Positions 17,466-27,791 of a stretch of 64,000 nucleotides of DNA are shown piece after piece; within the stretch, counting starts at the first letter, position 1; the number at the start of each line of letters is the position of its first letter. This DNA comes from Nocardia nova SH22a. Lineage in GTDB: Bacteria > Actinomycetota > Actinomycetes > Mycobacteriales > Mycobacteriaceae. A program made the translations under genes and the position numbers. A model generated the notes under the pieces. The model was not told where the DNA came from, made no database searches, and saw nothing but the letters and a program-made list of their open reading frames with translations. Where the stretch lies: assembly GCF_000523235.1 (NCBI RefSeq), contig NZ_CP006850.1, forward strand, positions 5,022,001 to 5,086,000. Reading direction: 5' to 3'.

Positions 17466-18448
17466 GACGCCGCGTCTCCCCGTTCGGCGGCCAGCCCGGA
17501 CTGCACCCGGGCGATCCGCTCCCGCCGCTGTTCGGACAGATCGCCCTCCCACAGCGGCTGCAACATGTGCCAATCCTCCGGATGCCGGGCGATATTCGCC
17601 GCGAAAGAGTCGGCCAGCTGCTGAGTCGCGGCCGCCACCCCGCCCGAGACATCCAGCGGCGCACCGGTTTTCAGGCCCCAGCCCTCCCGGCCCTGGGAGT
17701 CGACGGTGAACCAGGCGTGCACCGGCATCAGCGCGGCGCCGGTTTCGATGGCCAGTTTCGCCGCGCCCGCGGGCATCCAGGTGCGTTCGCCGAAGAAGTC
17801 CACCGGCACTCCCTTACCGGTGAGATCGCGCTCGCCCATCAGGCAGACCACGCGATTGCGGCGCAGCCGTTCGGCGAGCTGCCCGAACGGCGGTTGCTCG
17901 CCGCCGGTCAGCGGGAACACCTCGAAGCCCAGGCTCTCCCGGTAGGCGACGAAACGCTCGAACAGCGATTCCGGTTGCAGCCGTTCGGCGACGGTCGAGA
18001 ACGCGCCGTAGTTCTGGACCAGCCACATCCCGGCCATGTCCCAGTTCCCGGAATGCGGCAGCACGAACACCACACCACGCCCGCGCTCGAGCGCCGCGTC
18101 CAGGTGTTCGATGCCGTCCGGCGGCGGCATCAACGGCGATCCGGCCAGGGCCGCGTGATCGAGGGTCGGCAGCCGGAACGCCTCGCGCCAGTAGCGGGCA
18201 TAGGAGCGCATCGACGCGGCGATCAGCGCATCGGGCACCTCGTGCGGATCGACGCCGACCACGCGGGCCAGGTTGCGGCGCAACTGATTCGGCTGCCCGC
18301 CCCGATGCATCGCCCGGTTGGCGCGCCGGGCCGCCCAATCGCCGCCGAAGTCGAAGCCGCGGCGCGCGGCGCCCTCGGGCAGCCCGCGCACCAGCCGCCA
18401 GCCCGCCGCATACGCCTTGTCGGTCAGTGCCGCCCTCATCTGGGTCAC
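17462..18448 (-). CDS. patA: Phosphatidylinositol mannoside acyltransferase
   Basis: Membrane-associated acyltransferase of the LpxL/HtrB fold that transfers palmitate to the mannose of PIM1/PIM2. It shows the HX4D catalytic motif HSGNWD (about residue 130), the conserved Glu in GERDLTGKGVPVDFFG (about 205), and a C-terminal EDWHMLQPLW. GTG 18448 is preferred because GAGGA lies about 10 nt upstream, 13 bp after the pgsA stop; ATG 18439 is an alternative that shortens it by three residues. At 328 residues it is slightly longer than mycobacterial PatA. Confidence 0.93.
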   Translation of the reverse strand: MTQMRAALTDKAYAAGWRLVRGLPEGAARRGFDFGGDWAARRANRAMHRGGQPNQLRRNLARVVGVDPHEVPDALIAASMRSYARYWREAFRLPTLDHAALAGSPLMPPPDGIEHLDAALERGRGVVFVLPHSGNWDMAGMWLVQNYGAFSTVAERLQPESLFERFVAYRESLGFEVFPLTGGEQPPFGQLAERLRRNRVVCLMGERDLTGKGVPVDFFGERTWMPAGAAKLAIETGAALMPVHAWFTVDSQGREGWGLKTGAPLDVSGGVAAATQQLADSFAANIARHPEDWHMLQPLWEGDLSEQRRERIARVQSGLAAERGDAAS

Positions 18449-18461
18449 GCCCGGATCATCC

Positions 18462-19133
18462 TCACTTCGCCGTATCGGGTGTGGCCTTGTTCGCCGGGGC
18501 GAGGACATCGCGCGCTCCGGCCGAATTGCGCACCGCCAGCACGCGCTGGAACACGGTGACGATGCTGAGCACGGCCAGGATGTACATCGCGACATAGACC
18601 GCGTAGGTGAGCCATTCGATGCCGAAGTAGCCGCCGATACCGGTGAATCCGGCGCCCACCAGCACGATCACCAGCCGGTCCGGACGCTCGATGAGCCCGC
18701 CGTCGGCCGACAGACCACTGGCCTCGGCCCGCGCCTTGGCATACGAGATCACCTGCGAGGTCACCAGGACCACCAGCGTCGCCACGAACAGATGCTTGCT
18801 CTGCTCGTGGTACACCGACCACCACGCCAGCGCGCCGAAGATCGCGCCGTCGGCGACCCGGTCGCAGGTGGCGTCGAGGACCGCGCCGTATTTCGTGCCG
18901 CCGCCGCGCGCCCTGGCCATCGCCCCGTCGAGCATGTCGAACATGACGAACAGCCAGATCACCATCGTTCCCCAGAACAGGTGATCGGTCGGGAACAGCG
19001 TCACCGCGGCCACGATGGAGGCGGTGGTGCCGATCAACGTCATCGCATCGGGGGTGAGCCCGGTGCTCACCAGCGCCCGGCCCAGCGGCGCGGTCGCCTT
19101 GGCGAACGTCTCCCGACCGAAGAAGCTCAGCAC
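18462..19133 (-). CDS. pgsA: Phosphatidylinositol phosphate synthase
   Basis: CDP-alcohol phosphotransferase making phosphatidylinositol phosphate from CDP-diacylglycerol and inositol 1-phosphate. The 223-residue, six-helix protein carries the full D-x2-D-G-x2-A-R-x8-G-x3-D-x3-D motif, with aspartates at residues 66, 69, 87 and 91. The start codon is GTG 19133, one base after the HIT stop, with AAGGAAG upstream inside the HIT gene. It provides the lipid that PatA and PimA, encoded next, use. Confidence 0.95.
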   Translation of the reverse strand: MLSFFGRETFAKATAPLGRALVSTGLTPDAMTLIGTTASIVAAVTLFPTDHLFWGTMVIWLFVMFDMLDGAMARARGGGTKYGAVLDATCDRVADGAIFGALAWWSVYHEQSKHLFVATLVVLVTSQVISYAKARAEASGLSADGGLIERPDRLVIVLVGAGFTGIGGYFGIEWLTYAVYVAMYILAVLSIVTVFQRVLAVRNSAGARDVLAPANKATPDTAK

Positions 19134-19134
19134 G

Positions 19135-19752
19135 CTACTCGACTTCCTTCGTCTCGTGCCACGCCCCGGCCAGCAGGGCCCGCGTCTCCCGCAGCAACTG
19201 CGGCATCACCTTCACCCCGCCGACGACGGTGATGAAGTTCGCGTCCCCGCCCCAGCGGGGAACGATGTGCTGGTGCAGGTGGTCGGCCAGCGAACCACCG
19301 GCCACCCCGCCCAGATTGAGCCCCACGTTGAAGCCCTCGGGCCGCGACACCCGTTTCATCACCCGGATCGCGCGCTGGGTGAACGCCATCAGTTCGGCGC
19401 TCTCCTCGGCGGTGAGGTCCTCCAGGTCGGCGACCCGCCGATACGGCACCACCATCATGTGCCCGGGGTTGTACGGGTAGAGGTTCAGCACCGCGAAGAC
19501 CCATTCGCCGCGTGCGATCACCAGGCCGTCCTCGTCGGACATCTTCGGGATCTCGGTGAACGGATGCTTCAGCCCCGCCGAGGAGTTCTTCTCCTCGGCG
19601 TGGTTGTCGCGATCGGCGACCGCACCGGTGATGTAGGACATCCGGTACGGGGTCCACAACCGCTGCAACCGGTCCGGATCCCCCGCCCCGGTGTCGACGA
19701 TCCGGCCCGGGTCCTGTTGTGTCACAGCCTCTTCCACCATGCCCTCACTCAT
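19135..19752 (-). CDS. HIT-domain protein, diadenosine tetraphosphate phosphorylase type
   Basis: Histidine-triad nucleotide phosphorylase/hydrolase of 205 residues. The catalytic triad is in [11 protein letters not shown], and [18 protein letters not shown] forms the nucleotide-binding sheet. The mycobacterial gene in this same position was shown to be an Ap4A phosphorylase; that activity is assigned here by synteny. ATG 19752 overlaps the thrS stop by ATGA, although an internal ATG at 19740 is possible. Confidence 0.9.
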   Translation of the reverse strand: MSEGMVEEAVTQQDPGRIVDTGAGDPDRLQRLWTPYRMSYITGAVADRDNHAEEKNSSAGLKHPFTEIPKMSDEDGLVIARGEWVFAVLNLYPYNPGHMMVVPYRRVADLEDLTAEESAELMAFTQRAIRVMKRVSRPEGFNVGLNLGGVAGGSLADHLHQHIVPRWGGDANFITVVGGVKVMPQLLRETRALLAGAWHETKEVE

Positions 19753-21806
19753 GCCCCACCACTGCGCACGTCGAATCCTTCGGCGGTCGGCGAGGCGTTG
19801 TCACGCCGGGAGATCCAGTCGGTCACGGTGGCCACGGCATCGGCCACCGGCACCCCGTTGACCTGGGTGCCGTCGCGGAACCGGAAACTCACCGCGCCCG
19901 CGGTCACATCGCGCTCACCGGCGAGCAGCATGAACGGCACCTTCTGCGCGGTGTGGTTGAAGATCTTCTTCTGCATCCGGTCGTCGCTGCGGTCGACCTC
20001 GGCGCGCACACCCTGCGCACGCAGCTGCGCGATCACGCCGTCCAGATGTTCGGCGAAGGCGTCGGCGACCGGGATGCCCACCACCTGCACCGGCGCCAGC
20101 CAGGCCGGGAAGGCCCCCGCGTAGTGCTCGGTGAGGACGCCGAAGAAGCGCTCGATCGAGCCGAACAGGGCGCGGTGGATCATCACCGGGCGCTTCTTGG
20201 TGCCGTCGGAGGCGGTGTACTCCAGTTCGAACAGTTCGGGCAGGAAGAAGTCGAGCTGAATGGTCGACATCTGCCAGGTGCGCCCCAGGGCGTCCTTGAC
20301 CTGCACCGAGATCTTCGGGCCGTAGAACGCCGCGCCGCCCGGATCCGGAACCAGGTCCAGACCGGAATCGGTGGCCACCCGGCGCAGGGTCTCGGTGGCC
20401 TCCTCCCACACGTCGTCGGAGCCGACGAACTTCTCCGGATCCTTGGTCGACAACTCCAGGTAGAAGTCGTCGAGGCCGTAGTCCTTCAGCAGGTCCAGCA
20501 CGAATTCGAGGGTGGTGGTGAGCTCCTCGACCACCTGGTCCTGCGCGGCGTAGATGTGCGCGTCGTCCTGGGTGAACCCGCGTGCGCGGGTCAGGCCGTG
20601 CACGACGCCGGACTTCTCGTACCGGTAGACCGAGCCGAATTCGAACAGCCGCAGCGGCAGTTCCCGATACGACCGGCCGCGCGACCGGAAGATCAGATTG
20701 TGCATCGGGCAGTTCATCGGCTTGACGTAGTAGTCCTGGCCGGGCTTGCGGACGGTGCCGTCCTCGTTGTACTCCGCGTCCAGGTGCATGGGCGGGAACA
20801 TGCCGTCGGCGTACCACTCGAGGTGCTTGGAGACCTCGAACAGATGCCCCTTGGTGACATGCGGGGTGTTGACGAATTCGTAGCCCGCGGCGACGTGGCG
20901 CTGGCGCGAGTAGTCCTCCATCTCCTTGCGGATGATGCCGCCCTTGGGATGGAACACCGGCAGGCCCGAGCCCAGTTCGTCCGGGAAGGAGAACAGGTCC
21001 AGTTCGGCGCCGAGCTTGCGGTGATCACGCTTCTCGGCCTCGGCGAGGCGGGTCAGGTATTCGTCCTGCGCCTCGCTCGATTCCCAGGCGGTGCCGTAGA
21101 TGCGCTGCAGATCCTCGCGCGACTGATCGCCGCGCCAGTACGCGGCCGACGAACGGGTGAGCTTGAACGCGGGAATGAACTTGGTGGTCGGGATGTGCGG
21201 GCCACGGCACAGATCGCCCCAGACCTTCTCGCCCGAGCGCGGGTCGAGATTGTCGTAGATGGTCAGTTCCTTACCGCCGACCTCCATGATCTCCGGGTCG
21301 TCGATACCGGACTTGTCGGAGATCAGCTCGAGTTTGAACGGCTCCTTGGCCAGCTCCACCCGCGCGTCCTCGACCTCGACCACCCGGCGCGAGAATCGTT
21401 GCGCGCCTTTGACGATCTTCTTCATCCGGGATTCGAGCTTGGTCAGATCCTCGGGGGTGAAGGGCCGGTCGACCTGGAAGTCGTAGTAGAAGCCGTCCTT
21501 GATCGGCGGGCCGATGCCCAGTTTGGCCTCGGGGAACTCCTGCTGCACCGCCTGGGCCAGCACATGGGCGGCGGAGTGGCGGATGACGCTGCGGCCGTCC
21601 TCGGTGTCGGCGCCGACGGCCTCGACCTCGGCGTCGGTCTCGGGGGTCCACGAGAGGTCCTTGAGGTTGCCCTCGGCGTCGCGCACCACGACGACGGTCT
21701 CCGGGCCCTTGGTGGGCAGGCCCGCTTCGCGCACCGCGGCACCCGCCGTCGTCCCGGCCGGCACCCGGACGTGGGCGGCAGGGTTATTGCGGGCTGAGGT
21801 GGTCAC
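19749..21806 (-). CDS. thrS: Threonyl-tRNA synthetase
   Basis: Class II synthetase charging tRNA-Thr, 685 residues. In order: an N-terminal TGS domain (about 1-70), the editing domain with [12 protein letters not shown] (HxxxH), the catalytic core with [23 protein letters not shown] (zinc-binding Cys plus motif 2) and [14 protein letters not shown], and a C-terminal anticodon-binding domain. The start is GTG 21806 with AAGGAGAG about 8 nt upstream. It is the first gene of the overlapping thrS-HIT-pgsA-patA-pimA-NUDIX unit. A TAGCAT -10-like element lies at 21957-21962, leaving a leader of about 140 nt in which I see no T-box. Confidence 0.97.
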   Translation of the reverse strand: MTTSARNNPAAHVRVPAGTTAGAAVREAGLPTKGPETVVVVRDAEGNLKDLSWTPETDAEVEAVGADTEDGRSVIRHSAAHVLAQAVQQEFPEAKLGIGPPIKDGFYYDFQVDRPFTPEDLTKLESRMKKIVKGAQRFSRRVVEVEDARVELAKEPFKLELISDKSGIDDPEIMEVGGKELTIYDNLDPRSGEKVWGDLCRGPHIPTTKFIPAFKLTRSSAAYWRGDQSREDLQRIYGTAWESSEAQDEYLTRLAEAEKRDHRKLGAELDLFSFPDELGSGLPVFHPKGGIIRKEMEDYSRQRHVAAGYEFVNTPHVTKGHLFEVSKHLEWYADGMFPPMHLDAEYNEDGTVRKPGQDYYVKPMNCPMHNLIFRSRGRSYRELPLRLFEFGSVYRYEKSGVVHGLTRARGFTQDDAHIYAAQDQVVEELTTTLEFVLDLLKDYGLDDFYLELSTKDPEKFVGSDDVWEEATETLRRVATDSGLDLVPDPGGAAFYGPKISVQVKDALGRTWQMSTIQLDFFLPELFELEYTASDGTKKRPVMIHRALFGSIERFFGVLTEHYAGAFPAWLAPVQVVGIPVADAFAEHLDGVIAQLRAQGVRAEVDRSDDRMQKKIFNHTAQKVPFMLLAGERDVTAGAVSFRFRDGTQVNGVPVADAVATVTDWISRRDNASPTAEGFDVRSGGA

Positions 21807-22053
21807 GGCTGCGCTCTCCTTGGCAAGTCGGTGTTTCTGCCGCGGACATCCCGCCCGTGGCGTTGTCGTGCGGGTGGGTACCCGCGGGGTGCGGGACGAG
21901 CCCGCGAGCCGGAGCAGAACTCCGGACCGGTCGAGCAGTTCCGACCGGCGCGACCAATGCTATCGGGACAGTACCGCCGGTGTGCCGATGGACCGGCCGC
22001 AACGCATTCGCGTGGCCCCGCGGGACCGGCGACCCCGCAGCGACCGCGGGCCG

Positions 22054-22701
22054 TCAGCCGCGGTGCGCGAGCTCGGCCAGCAGCCGCGCACGCTCGGCGG
22101 CCGGACGTTTCGGGCAGCTCGTGCACATCGCGCATCCGGGGACCTCGTAGACCAGGCAGCACGAGATGCGCCGGACGAACGTCCGGGCCTCCACCTCGAT
22201 GAATCGGGGCGCCGGAAGCCGCTCGCCGACCTCGGCGGCCAGCCGCGCACCCGCGTCCGGATCGCCCGCGTCGATGGCCCGGTTGCCGATCGCGTCGGCG
22301 ACGATCGCCCACAGCGCGGCCTGTCCGGCGCCGGTCGCCTCGGCCAGGACCGGGACGATCCGGCGCAGCGTGTCACCCAGTGCCGTCCCCGCGGCGGTGT
22401 CCGGTCCGCAGGCCGGTGCGGCGATGCGCTCGATCCCGCCGTCGGGCCGCATCTCGCAGCGCAGCCCTTCCAGCGTCGCATCGGGAACCGGGGTGCCGGT
22501 GGCGTACGCCTCGATGATCGGATCGACCAGCGCCGAGGCCGCCATACACCACCACAGCGTGCCGGAGACGCGGGAAACGCCTGTGCCCCAGGAGATTCCC
22601 ATATCGGCGACCCGCTCGGCGAGCCAGGCGGGCTCGAGGAGTTTCGTCCCGGCCACCCGGGCGGGCGCACCGGGCACCACCGGCTGCGCAGCCATTTTCA
22701 T
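22054..22701 (-). CDS. FhuF-like ferric/siderophore reductase family protein
   Basis: About 215 residues. The C-terminal Cys cluster RRISCCLVYEVPGCAMCTSCP matches the CCxxY...CxxC 2Fe-2S motif of FhuF-type ferric siderophore reductases. The mid region WWCMAASALVDPII is typical of actinobacterial members. Likely cytosolic reduction of ferric siderophore to release iron. The start is uncertain: ATG 22701 (GGAG 4 nt upstream), ATG 22695, or GTG 22716. It stands alone, without siderophore genes nearby and without a clear IdeR box. Confidence 0.75.
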   Translation of the reverse strand: MKMAAQPVVPGAPARVAGTKLLEPAWLAERVADMGISWGTGVSRVSGTLWWCMAASALVDPIIEAYATGTPVPDATLEGLRCEMRPDGGIERIAAPACGPDTAAGTALGDTLRRIVPVLAEATGAGQAALWAIVADAIGNRAIDAGDPDAGARLAAEVGERLPAPRFIEVEARTFVRRISCCLVYEVPGCAMCTSCPKRPAAERARLLAELAHRG

Positions 22702-22851
22702 CCGACTCCGATCCACGTCGATTCACCGAACGCACCACCTCCACCATGGCACGGCCGGATATCCGGATCGATCGTGCGTCGCGGTGCGCGGATCAGCGTA
22801 TCGGCGGATGCGCCCGGACCGGCCAGGGCGCGCCGGGCCCGGCGGACAGGC

Positions 22852-22894
22852 GGATGCGCGAGTTCGGCTGCAGGGCGGCCGAACTCGCGCATCC
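22852..22894. terminator. Very stable hairpin downstream of SulP-carbonic anhydrase 1
   Basis: A 17-bp perfect stem (22852-22868 with 22878-22894) and a 9-nt loop, starting 9 bp after the stop at 22904. The arms begin GGATGCGCG and end CGCGCATCC. There is no T tract. It is the strongest inverted repeat in the window and could stop transcription from either side. Confidence 0.7.
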
Positions 22895-22903
22895 TCACCC
22901 GGG

Positions 22904-25144
22904 TCACGCGTGGGTCGCGCTCCGGGTGGCTATTCCGGGCCGCTCGGCGTCGGTGATCTCGGCGATGCCGCTCGTGGTCACCTCGAGCACCCGGGCGGTA
23001 CCGATATCGAAGAACAGGCCCGAAACCGCAACACCGCGTTCGGCGACGGCACGCGACACCACCGGGTGATCGCGCAGCGTCTCGACCTGCACCGCGATAT
23101 TGACCATGCTCAGCTGGTCGGCGGGCCCGTAACCGGCGGCGGCCGCCGCCTCGGCGACCGGATGCCCGGCCCGGAACCGCTGCACGGCCTCGTCGGCGTG
23201 CGAGAGCCAGTCGTCGATGTCGGGACCGGCGGAACCGTCCGACAGCAGCGCGTTCATCGCACCGCATCCGGAGTGCCCGCACACGACCACATTGCGCACC
23301 GACAACGAGCCCAGCGCGAAGGCCAGCGCCGCGTCCACCGACACATCCGTGCCCCGGCGGGGCACCAGATTGCCGATATTGCGGATGGTGAACAGGTCAC
23401 CGGGGCCGCTGTTGGTGATCACATTCGGCACGATCCGCGAATCGGCGCAGGTCAGGAAGAACGAATCCGGGTCCTGTCCGTCGCGCAGTTCGTCCAGATG
23501 CGGCCGCATCACGTGCGCGTGGCTGCGGTGGTACTCGGCCACACCCGTCGCGACCGGATTGCCGCTCTCGGACCGCCACGGCGACAGCACATCGTCGAGC
23601 AGTCCGCGCGCCCGCCCGCGACGCGGCGGATTGTCCGCCGCGCGAGCCATGTGCGGGGTGCCGATCTCGACGAATTCCACGGCGCCGCCGGTGGATTCGT
23701 GCTGCTGTGCCCAGGAGTGGATGGCGTCGTAGGCGGAGTGGTCGAGGTAGTCGACCGTGAGCTCGACCAGCACGTCCGCACCGGCGGGAACCTTCGCCAG
23801 CCGCGCCGACAGCTTCGGCAGGGCCAGGAATGTGCAGGTACCGTCGATACTCACCAACCACCGGCCGGTCCCGGCGACCTCATCGGCCTCCACCGTCACC
23901 CGCACCACCCGCCACAGCAGCAGCGCGAAGGCCACCGCGAGGCCGATGAGCACACCTTCGAGCAGGTTCAGGAAGACGACCGAGACCACGGTCACCGCGT
24001 AGATCACCAGCTCACCGGTGCGGTGCGCCAGCTTGATGTGGGCCAGCTTCACCAGCTGGACACCGATCACGATGAGCAGCCCGGCCAGCGCCGACTTGGG
24101 AATCTGCTCGACCACGCTCACCAGCGCCACCGAGAACAGCAGGACCCACACACCGTGCAGGATCGCCGAGGCCCGGCTGCGCGCACCGGCCATCACATTG
24201 GTCGAGCTGCGCACGATCACACCGGTCACCGGCAGACCGCCGAGCAGACCCGAGGTCATGTTGGCCGCACCCTGACCGATCATCTCGCGATCGAAGTTGG
24301 TGCGCGCGCCGGTGTGCATCTTGTCCACCGCGACCGCCGACAGCAGGCTCTCGACACTCGCGATCAGGGCCACGGTCAGCACCGCCATGGCCAGCGCGGC
24401 CCAGTCACCGCTCGGCATCGCGGGCAGTCCGATGGCGTCGAACAGCGAACCACTCATCGTGATGCGGGCCGGATCACCCGGCACGACCAGCGACAACGCC
24501 GTCGCGACGACCACCGCGACCAGCGGGCCCGGCACCGTCCGGATCTTGGCCGGTAGATACTTCCAGCCCACCATGATCGCGATGACCAGCCCGCCGATGG
24601 CCACATCGACGCCACTGAGGTGCAACAGCTGATCGGGGAGTCCGGAGAGGTTCTCCCACGCCGTGCTCTCCGAGGATCCGCCGAGCAGGACGTGAACCTG
24701 CTGCAGAGCGATGGTGATACCGATTCCGGCGAGCATGGCGTGCACCACGACCGGCGCGATCGCCAGCGCGGCGCGCGCGATCCGGCTCAGGCCGAACAGG
24801 ATCTGCAGCACACCCGCGCAGACTGTGATGAAACAGGTTGTCTTCCAGCCGAATTGGTGAATGGTTTCGGCCATGACCACGGTCAGTCCGGCGGCCGGGC
24901 CGCTGACCTGAAGTATGGAACCCCCCAGAGCCCCCGCGACGATGCCGCCCACGACGGCGGCGATGAGTCCGGCAGCGACCGGTGCGCCGGTGGCGACCGC
25001 GATGCCCAGCGACAGTGGTAACGCGACGAGAAATACGACGATGGACGACGGCAGATCGTGTCTGACGATGGATCTCATCCGGTCCGACCAGGGGTTACCC
25101 GGTGGGGCGGACGGTCTTGGCGTCGAGACGGTGTCGGTGGACAT
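22904..25144 (-). CDS. SulP anion transporter-STAS-carbonic anhydrase fusion, copy 1
   Basis: A 746-residue fusion. Residues about 25-410 form a SulP membrane transporter (PSSIVVFLVALPLSLGIAVATG, then GGSILQVSGPAAGLTVV). A STAS-like domain follows at about 430-520, and a beta-carbonic anhydrase at about 560-735. The anhydrase has all zinc residues: CADSRI (Cys plus Asp/Arg dyad) and CGHSGCGAMNAL (His, Cys). It probably couples bicarbonate uptake with CO2/bicarbonate interconversion, by analogy with known SulP-CA fusions. ATG 25144 has GGAG 4 nt upstream. It is a tandem paralogue of the next gene, and both have the same kind of promoter dyad. Confidence 0.93.
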   Translation of the reverse strand: MSTDTVSTPRPSAPPGNPWSDRMRSIVRHDLPSSIVVFLVALPLSLGIAVATGAPVAAGLIAAVVGGIVAGALGGSILQVSGPAAGLTVVMAETIHQFGWKTTCFITVCAGVLQILFGLSRIARAALAIAPVVVHAMLAGIGITIALQQVHVLLGGSSESTAWENLSGLPDQLLHLSGVDVAIGGLVIAIMVGWKYLPAKIRTVPGPLVAVVVATALSLVVPGDPARITMSGSLFDAIGLPAMPSGDWAALAMAVLTVALIASVESLLSAVAVDKMHTGARTNFDREMIGQGAANMTSGLLGGLPVTGVIVRSSTNVMAGARSRASAILHGVWVLLFSVALVSVVEQIPKSALAGLLIVIGVQLVKLAHIKLAHRTGELVIYAVTVVSVVFLNLLEGVLIGLAVAFALLLWRVVRVTVEADEVAGTGRWLVSIDGTCTFLALPKLSARLAKVPAGADVLVELTVDYLDHSAYDAIHSWAQQHESTGGAVEFVEIGTPHMARAADNPPRRGRARGLLDDVLSPWRSESGNPVATGVAEYHRSHAHVMRPHLDELRDGQDPDSFFLTCADSRIVPNVITNSGPGDLFTIRNIGNLVPRRGTDVSVDAALAFALGSLSVRNVVVCGHSGCGAMNALLSDGSAGPDIDDWLSHADEAVQRFRAGHPVAEAAAAAGYGPADQLSMVNIAVQVETLRDHPVVSRAVAERGVAVSGLFFDIGTARVLEVTTSGIAEITDAERPGIATRSATHA

Positions 25145-25260
25145 ATTGCTCCTTCACCGGGCCACTGCTGCGGTCCGGTCGGTCGAACATGTTCTCCAGG
25201 CATCGAATTCAGCTGCGAGACATCGTTGTCCGCAGTGAGCCGGAAGCGAGGGCAACCCTA

Positions 25261-25286
25261 ATAGTAAAGACTAAGCAAAGCCTTAG
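25261..25286 (-). promoter_or_regulatory. Promoter with 16-bp dyad before SulP-carbonic anhydrase 1
   Basis: On the minus strand a -10 TACTAT (25261-25266) is preceded by a perfect dyad CTAAG-N6-CTTAG (25271-25286) with GCTTTG in the middle. The dyad falls in the region between -10 and -35. AATAGTAAAGAC plus the dyad core recur before copy 2 at 27791-27817. The predicted transcript leader is about 110 nt. Confidence 0.65.
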
Positions 25287-25433
25287 AAAAGGATCTTTAG
25301 CCTCGGACACTTTCCGGATTCGATATGACCGTCGTCACCATCACCGCGCCCCACCTGGGCCGATCAGGAAATTCTCGCCCGTCACCACCGTCCTCACACC
25401 GCTCGAATTTTCAGAGCTGGGAATGCCACGACC

Positions 25434-27641
25434 TCACACCGGTACCGCGATCGGCCGCTCCACCCCGTCGAATTCCCCGATCCCGTCGGACGTGATGCGC
25501 AGCACCCGCGCGGTGGCGATATCGAAGAACAGACCCGACAGCACCAGGCCCCGCTCCGCCATCCCCTCCCGCACCACCGGGTGGCGCGCCAGGACCTCGA
25601 GCTGTACCGCGACGTTCACCATGCCGAGCTGGTCGATCTCGCCGTAACCGGCCGCCGCGGCGGCGGTGGCCACCGGGTGTCCGGACCGGAAACGTTCCAG
25701 TGCGGGCCGTCCGTGTGCGAGCCAGTCGTCGAGGCCCGAATCGGTGTGCAGCCCGTGATACAGCGCGTCCATGGCGCCGCATCCGGAGTGACCGCAGACG
25801 ACGATCGAACGGATGTCGAGCTTGTTCAGCGCGTAGATCAGGGCGGCCTCCACCGAGGTGTCGCGCCCGTCGGCGGGGATCAGATTGCCGATGTTGCGGA
25901 CCGTGAACAGATCGCCGGGACCGCTGTTGGTGATCACATTGGGCACGATCCGGGAGTCCGCGCAGGTGAGAAACAGCGATTCCGGGTCCTGGGCGTGCCG
26001 CAGTTCGTCCAGATGCGGCCGCACCATGTGGGCGTGCCCGCGGTGGTAGGCCTCGATTCCGGCGGCGATCCGATCGGTGTGGGCGGTGCGGCGCCAGGGC
26101 CCGAGCATATCGTCGAGCACCCGGCGGGCATGTCCGCGCGCGGGCGGCCCGGCGGTGAGATCGGCGATGCGCACGGCGCCGAGCTCGACGAATTGCACAC
26201 TGCCACCCCGGCTTTCGTGCTGCCGCGCCCATTCGTGCAGGGCGTCGGAGGCCGCGTGGTCGATGAAGTCGACGGTCATCTCCACCGTCACCGGCGCTCC
26301 GGCGGGCACCTCGGCCAGCTGGGCGGCGAGCCGCGGCAGCGCGAGGAAGGTGGCCGATCCGTCCACGGTGACCAGCCAGCGCCCGGTGTCACCGACCGGC
26401 GCCGCCACGATCACCACCCGCACGACCCGCCACATCAGCAGGGCGAACGAGAGCACGAGCCCGATCAGCATGCCCAGCAGCAGATTGACGAAGACGACCA
26501 CGAGAACCGTTGCGGCATAGACGATCAGATCCCCCGCACGACGCGCGAGCCGGATGTGCGCGAGCTTCACCAGCCCCATGCCGATGACGATGAGCAGTCC
26601 GGCCAGCGCGGCCTTCGGGATCTGCCGCACCACCTCCACCAGCGCCACCGAGAACACCAGCACCCACACACCGCTGAGCATCGTGCTGGCCTTGGTGCGG
26701 GCGCCGGCCTTTGCATTGGTGATGCTGCGGACGATGACCGCCGCGACCGGCAGCCCGCCGAGCAGGCCGGAGGTCATATTGGCCACGCCCTGGCCGAGCA
26801 GTTCGCGATCGAGATCAGTGCGGTACTCCGGCCGCAGGCGGTCCACCGCGACCGCGGACAGCAGCGTCTCGACGCTGGCGATGAGCGCGATCGTCATCGC
26901 CGCCAGCACGACCGCACCCCAATTACCGTGCGGCAGTTGCGGAAGCGCCATCGCGTCGAACAGCGAGCCGTGCAATGCGATCCGCTCGACGCTGGTCGGC
27001 ACGATCATCGCCAGTGCCGTCGCGACCACGACCGCGGCCAGCGGTGCGGGCACGGCCCGGATCCGTCCGGGCAGATGCCGCCAGCCCAGCATGATCGCGA
27101 TCACCACCACGCCCACCAGCGCGTCACCGCCGTGACTCACGGTGAGCTGATGCGGCAGTTGCACGATGCTCTGCCACGACGAACTGAGCGTCTGCCCGCC
27201 CAGCAGGACGTGCAGTTGCTGCAATGCGATGACGACGCCGATTCCGGCCAGCATGGCATGGACGACCACCGGCGCGATGGCCAGCGCGGCCCGGGCGATC
27301 CGGCTCAGCCCGAACAGCACCTGCATGCCACCGGCCAGGACGGTGATGAAACAGGTTGTCGCCCAGCCGAATTGATGGATCGCCTCGGCGACCACCACGG
27401 TCAGGCTGGCCGTGGGGCCACTGACCTGCAGGACCGAACCGCCGCACAATCCGGCGACCAGTCCACCGACCACGGCCGCGATCAGCCCGGCGGCGACCGG
27501 CGCCCCCATGGCGACGGCCACCCCGATGGACAGGGGTAATGCGACCAGGAAAACCACCACGGAGGCGGGTAGATCGTGTCGTAACAGAACCGAGAGCCCC
27601 CGGGGCGACGTCCGTCGGGCCTGGTCGGTGTCGGTGGACAT
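25434..27641 (-). CDS. SulP anion transporter-STAS-carbonic anhydrase fusion, copy 2
   Basis: A 735-residue paralogue of the downstream gene with the same three-part design: SulP transporter, STAS-like segment, and beta-carbonic anhydrase with CADSRI and CGHSGCGAMDAL. Membrane segments are nearly collinear with copy 1 (PASVVVFLVALPLSIGVAVAMG). ATG 27641 has GGAG 4 nt upstream in a context almost identical to copy 1; the longer frame from 27755 reads leader sequence. Copies are 289 bp apart on the same strand, so each probably has its own promoter. A perfect CRP/GlxR site and a second palindrome lie upstream of this copy only. Confidence 0.93.
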   Translation of the reverse strand: MSTDTDQARRTSPRGLSVLLRHDLPASVVVFLVALPLSIGVAVAMGAPVAAGLIAAVVGGLVAGLCGGSVLQVSGPTASLTVVVAEAIHQFGWATTCFITVLAGGMQVLFGLSRIARAALAIAPVVVHAMLAGIGVVIALQQLHVLLGGQTLSSSWQSIVQLPHQLTVSHGGDALVGVVVIAIMLGWRHLPGRIRAVPAPLAAVVVATALAMIVPTSVERIALHGSLFDAMALPQLPHGNWGAVVLAAMTIALIASVETLLSAVAVDRLRPEYRTDLDRELLGQGVANMTSGLLGGLPVAAVIVRSITNAKAGARTKASTMLSGVWVLVFSVALVEVVRQIPKAALAGLLIVIGMGLVKLAHIRLARRAGDLIVYAATVLVVVFVNLLLGMLIGLVLSFALLMWRVVRVVIVAAPVGDTGRWLVTVDGSATFLALPRLAAQLAEVPAGAPVTVEMTVDFIDHAASDALHEWARQHESRGGSVQFVELGAVRIADLTAGPPARGHARRVLDDMLGPWRRTAHTDRIAAGIEAYHRGHAHMVRPHLDELRHAQDPESLFLTCADSRIVPNVITNSGPGDLFTVRNIGNLIPADGRDTSVEAALIYALNKLDIRSIVVCGHSGCGAMDALYHGLHTDSGLDDWLAHGRPALERFRSGHPVATAAAAAGYGEIDQLGMVNVAVQLEVLARHPVVREGMAERGLVLSGLFFDIATARVLRITSDGIGEFDGVERPIAVPV

Positions 27642-27791
27642 ATTTCTCCTTCGCCGAATCCTTCCGGGACCCGGTTCATCGGTGGAACATGTGCTGGCAT
27701 CGAATGCTGGCGGGCGAAGCTCGTAACGCCGAGATGCGTTGCGACTGCGGTCCATCCGGACACGCGAGCCCGCGGCGACGCATCGAGGTCA

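Noticed and set aside
21807..22053. Possible T-box or attenuator in the thrS leader
   Set aside because: No T-box sequence, specifier loop or terminator/antiterminator pair is visible. Actinobacterial thrS is not a typical T-box gene.
22702..22903. Possible IdeR iron box for the FhuF-like gene
   Set aside because: I find no sequence close to the TTAGGTTAG-C-CTAACCTAA palindrome upstream of this gene.
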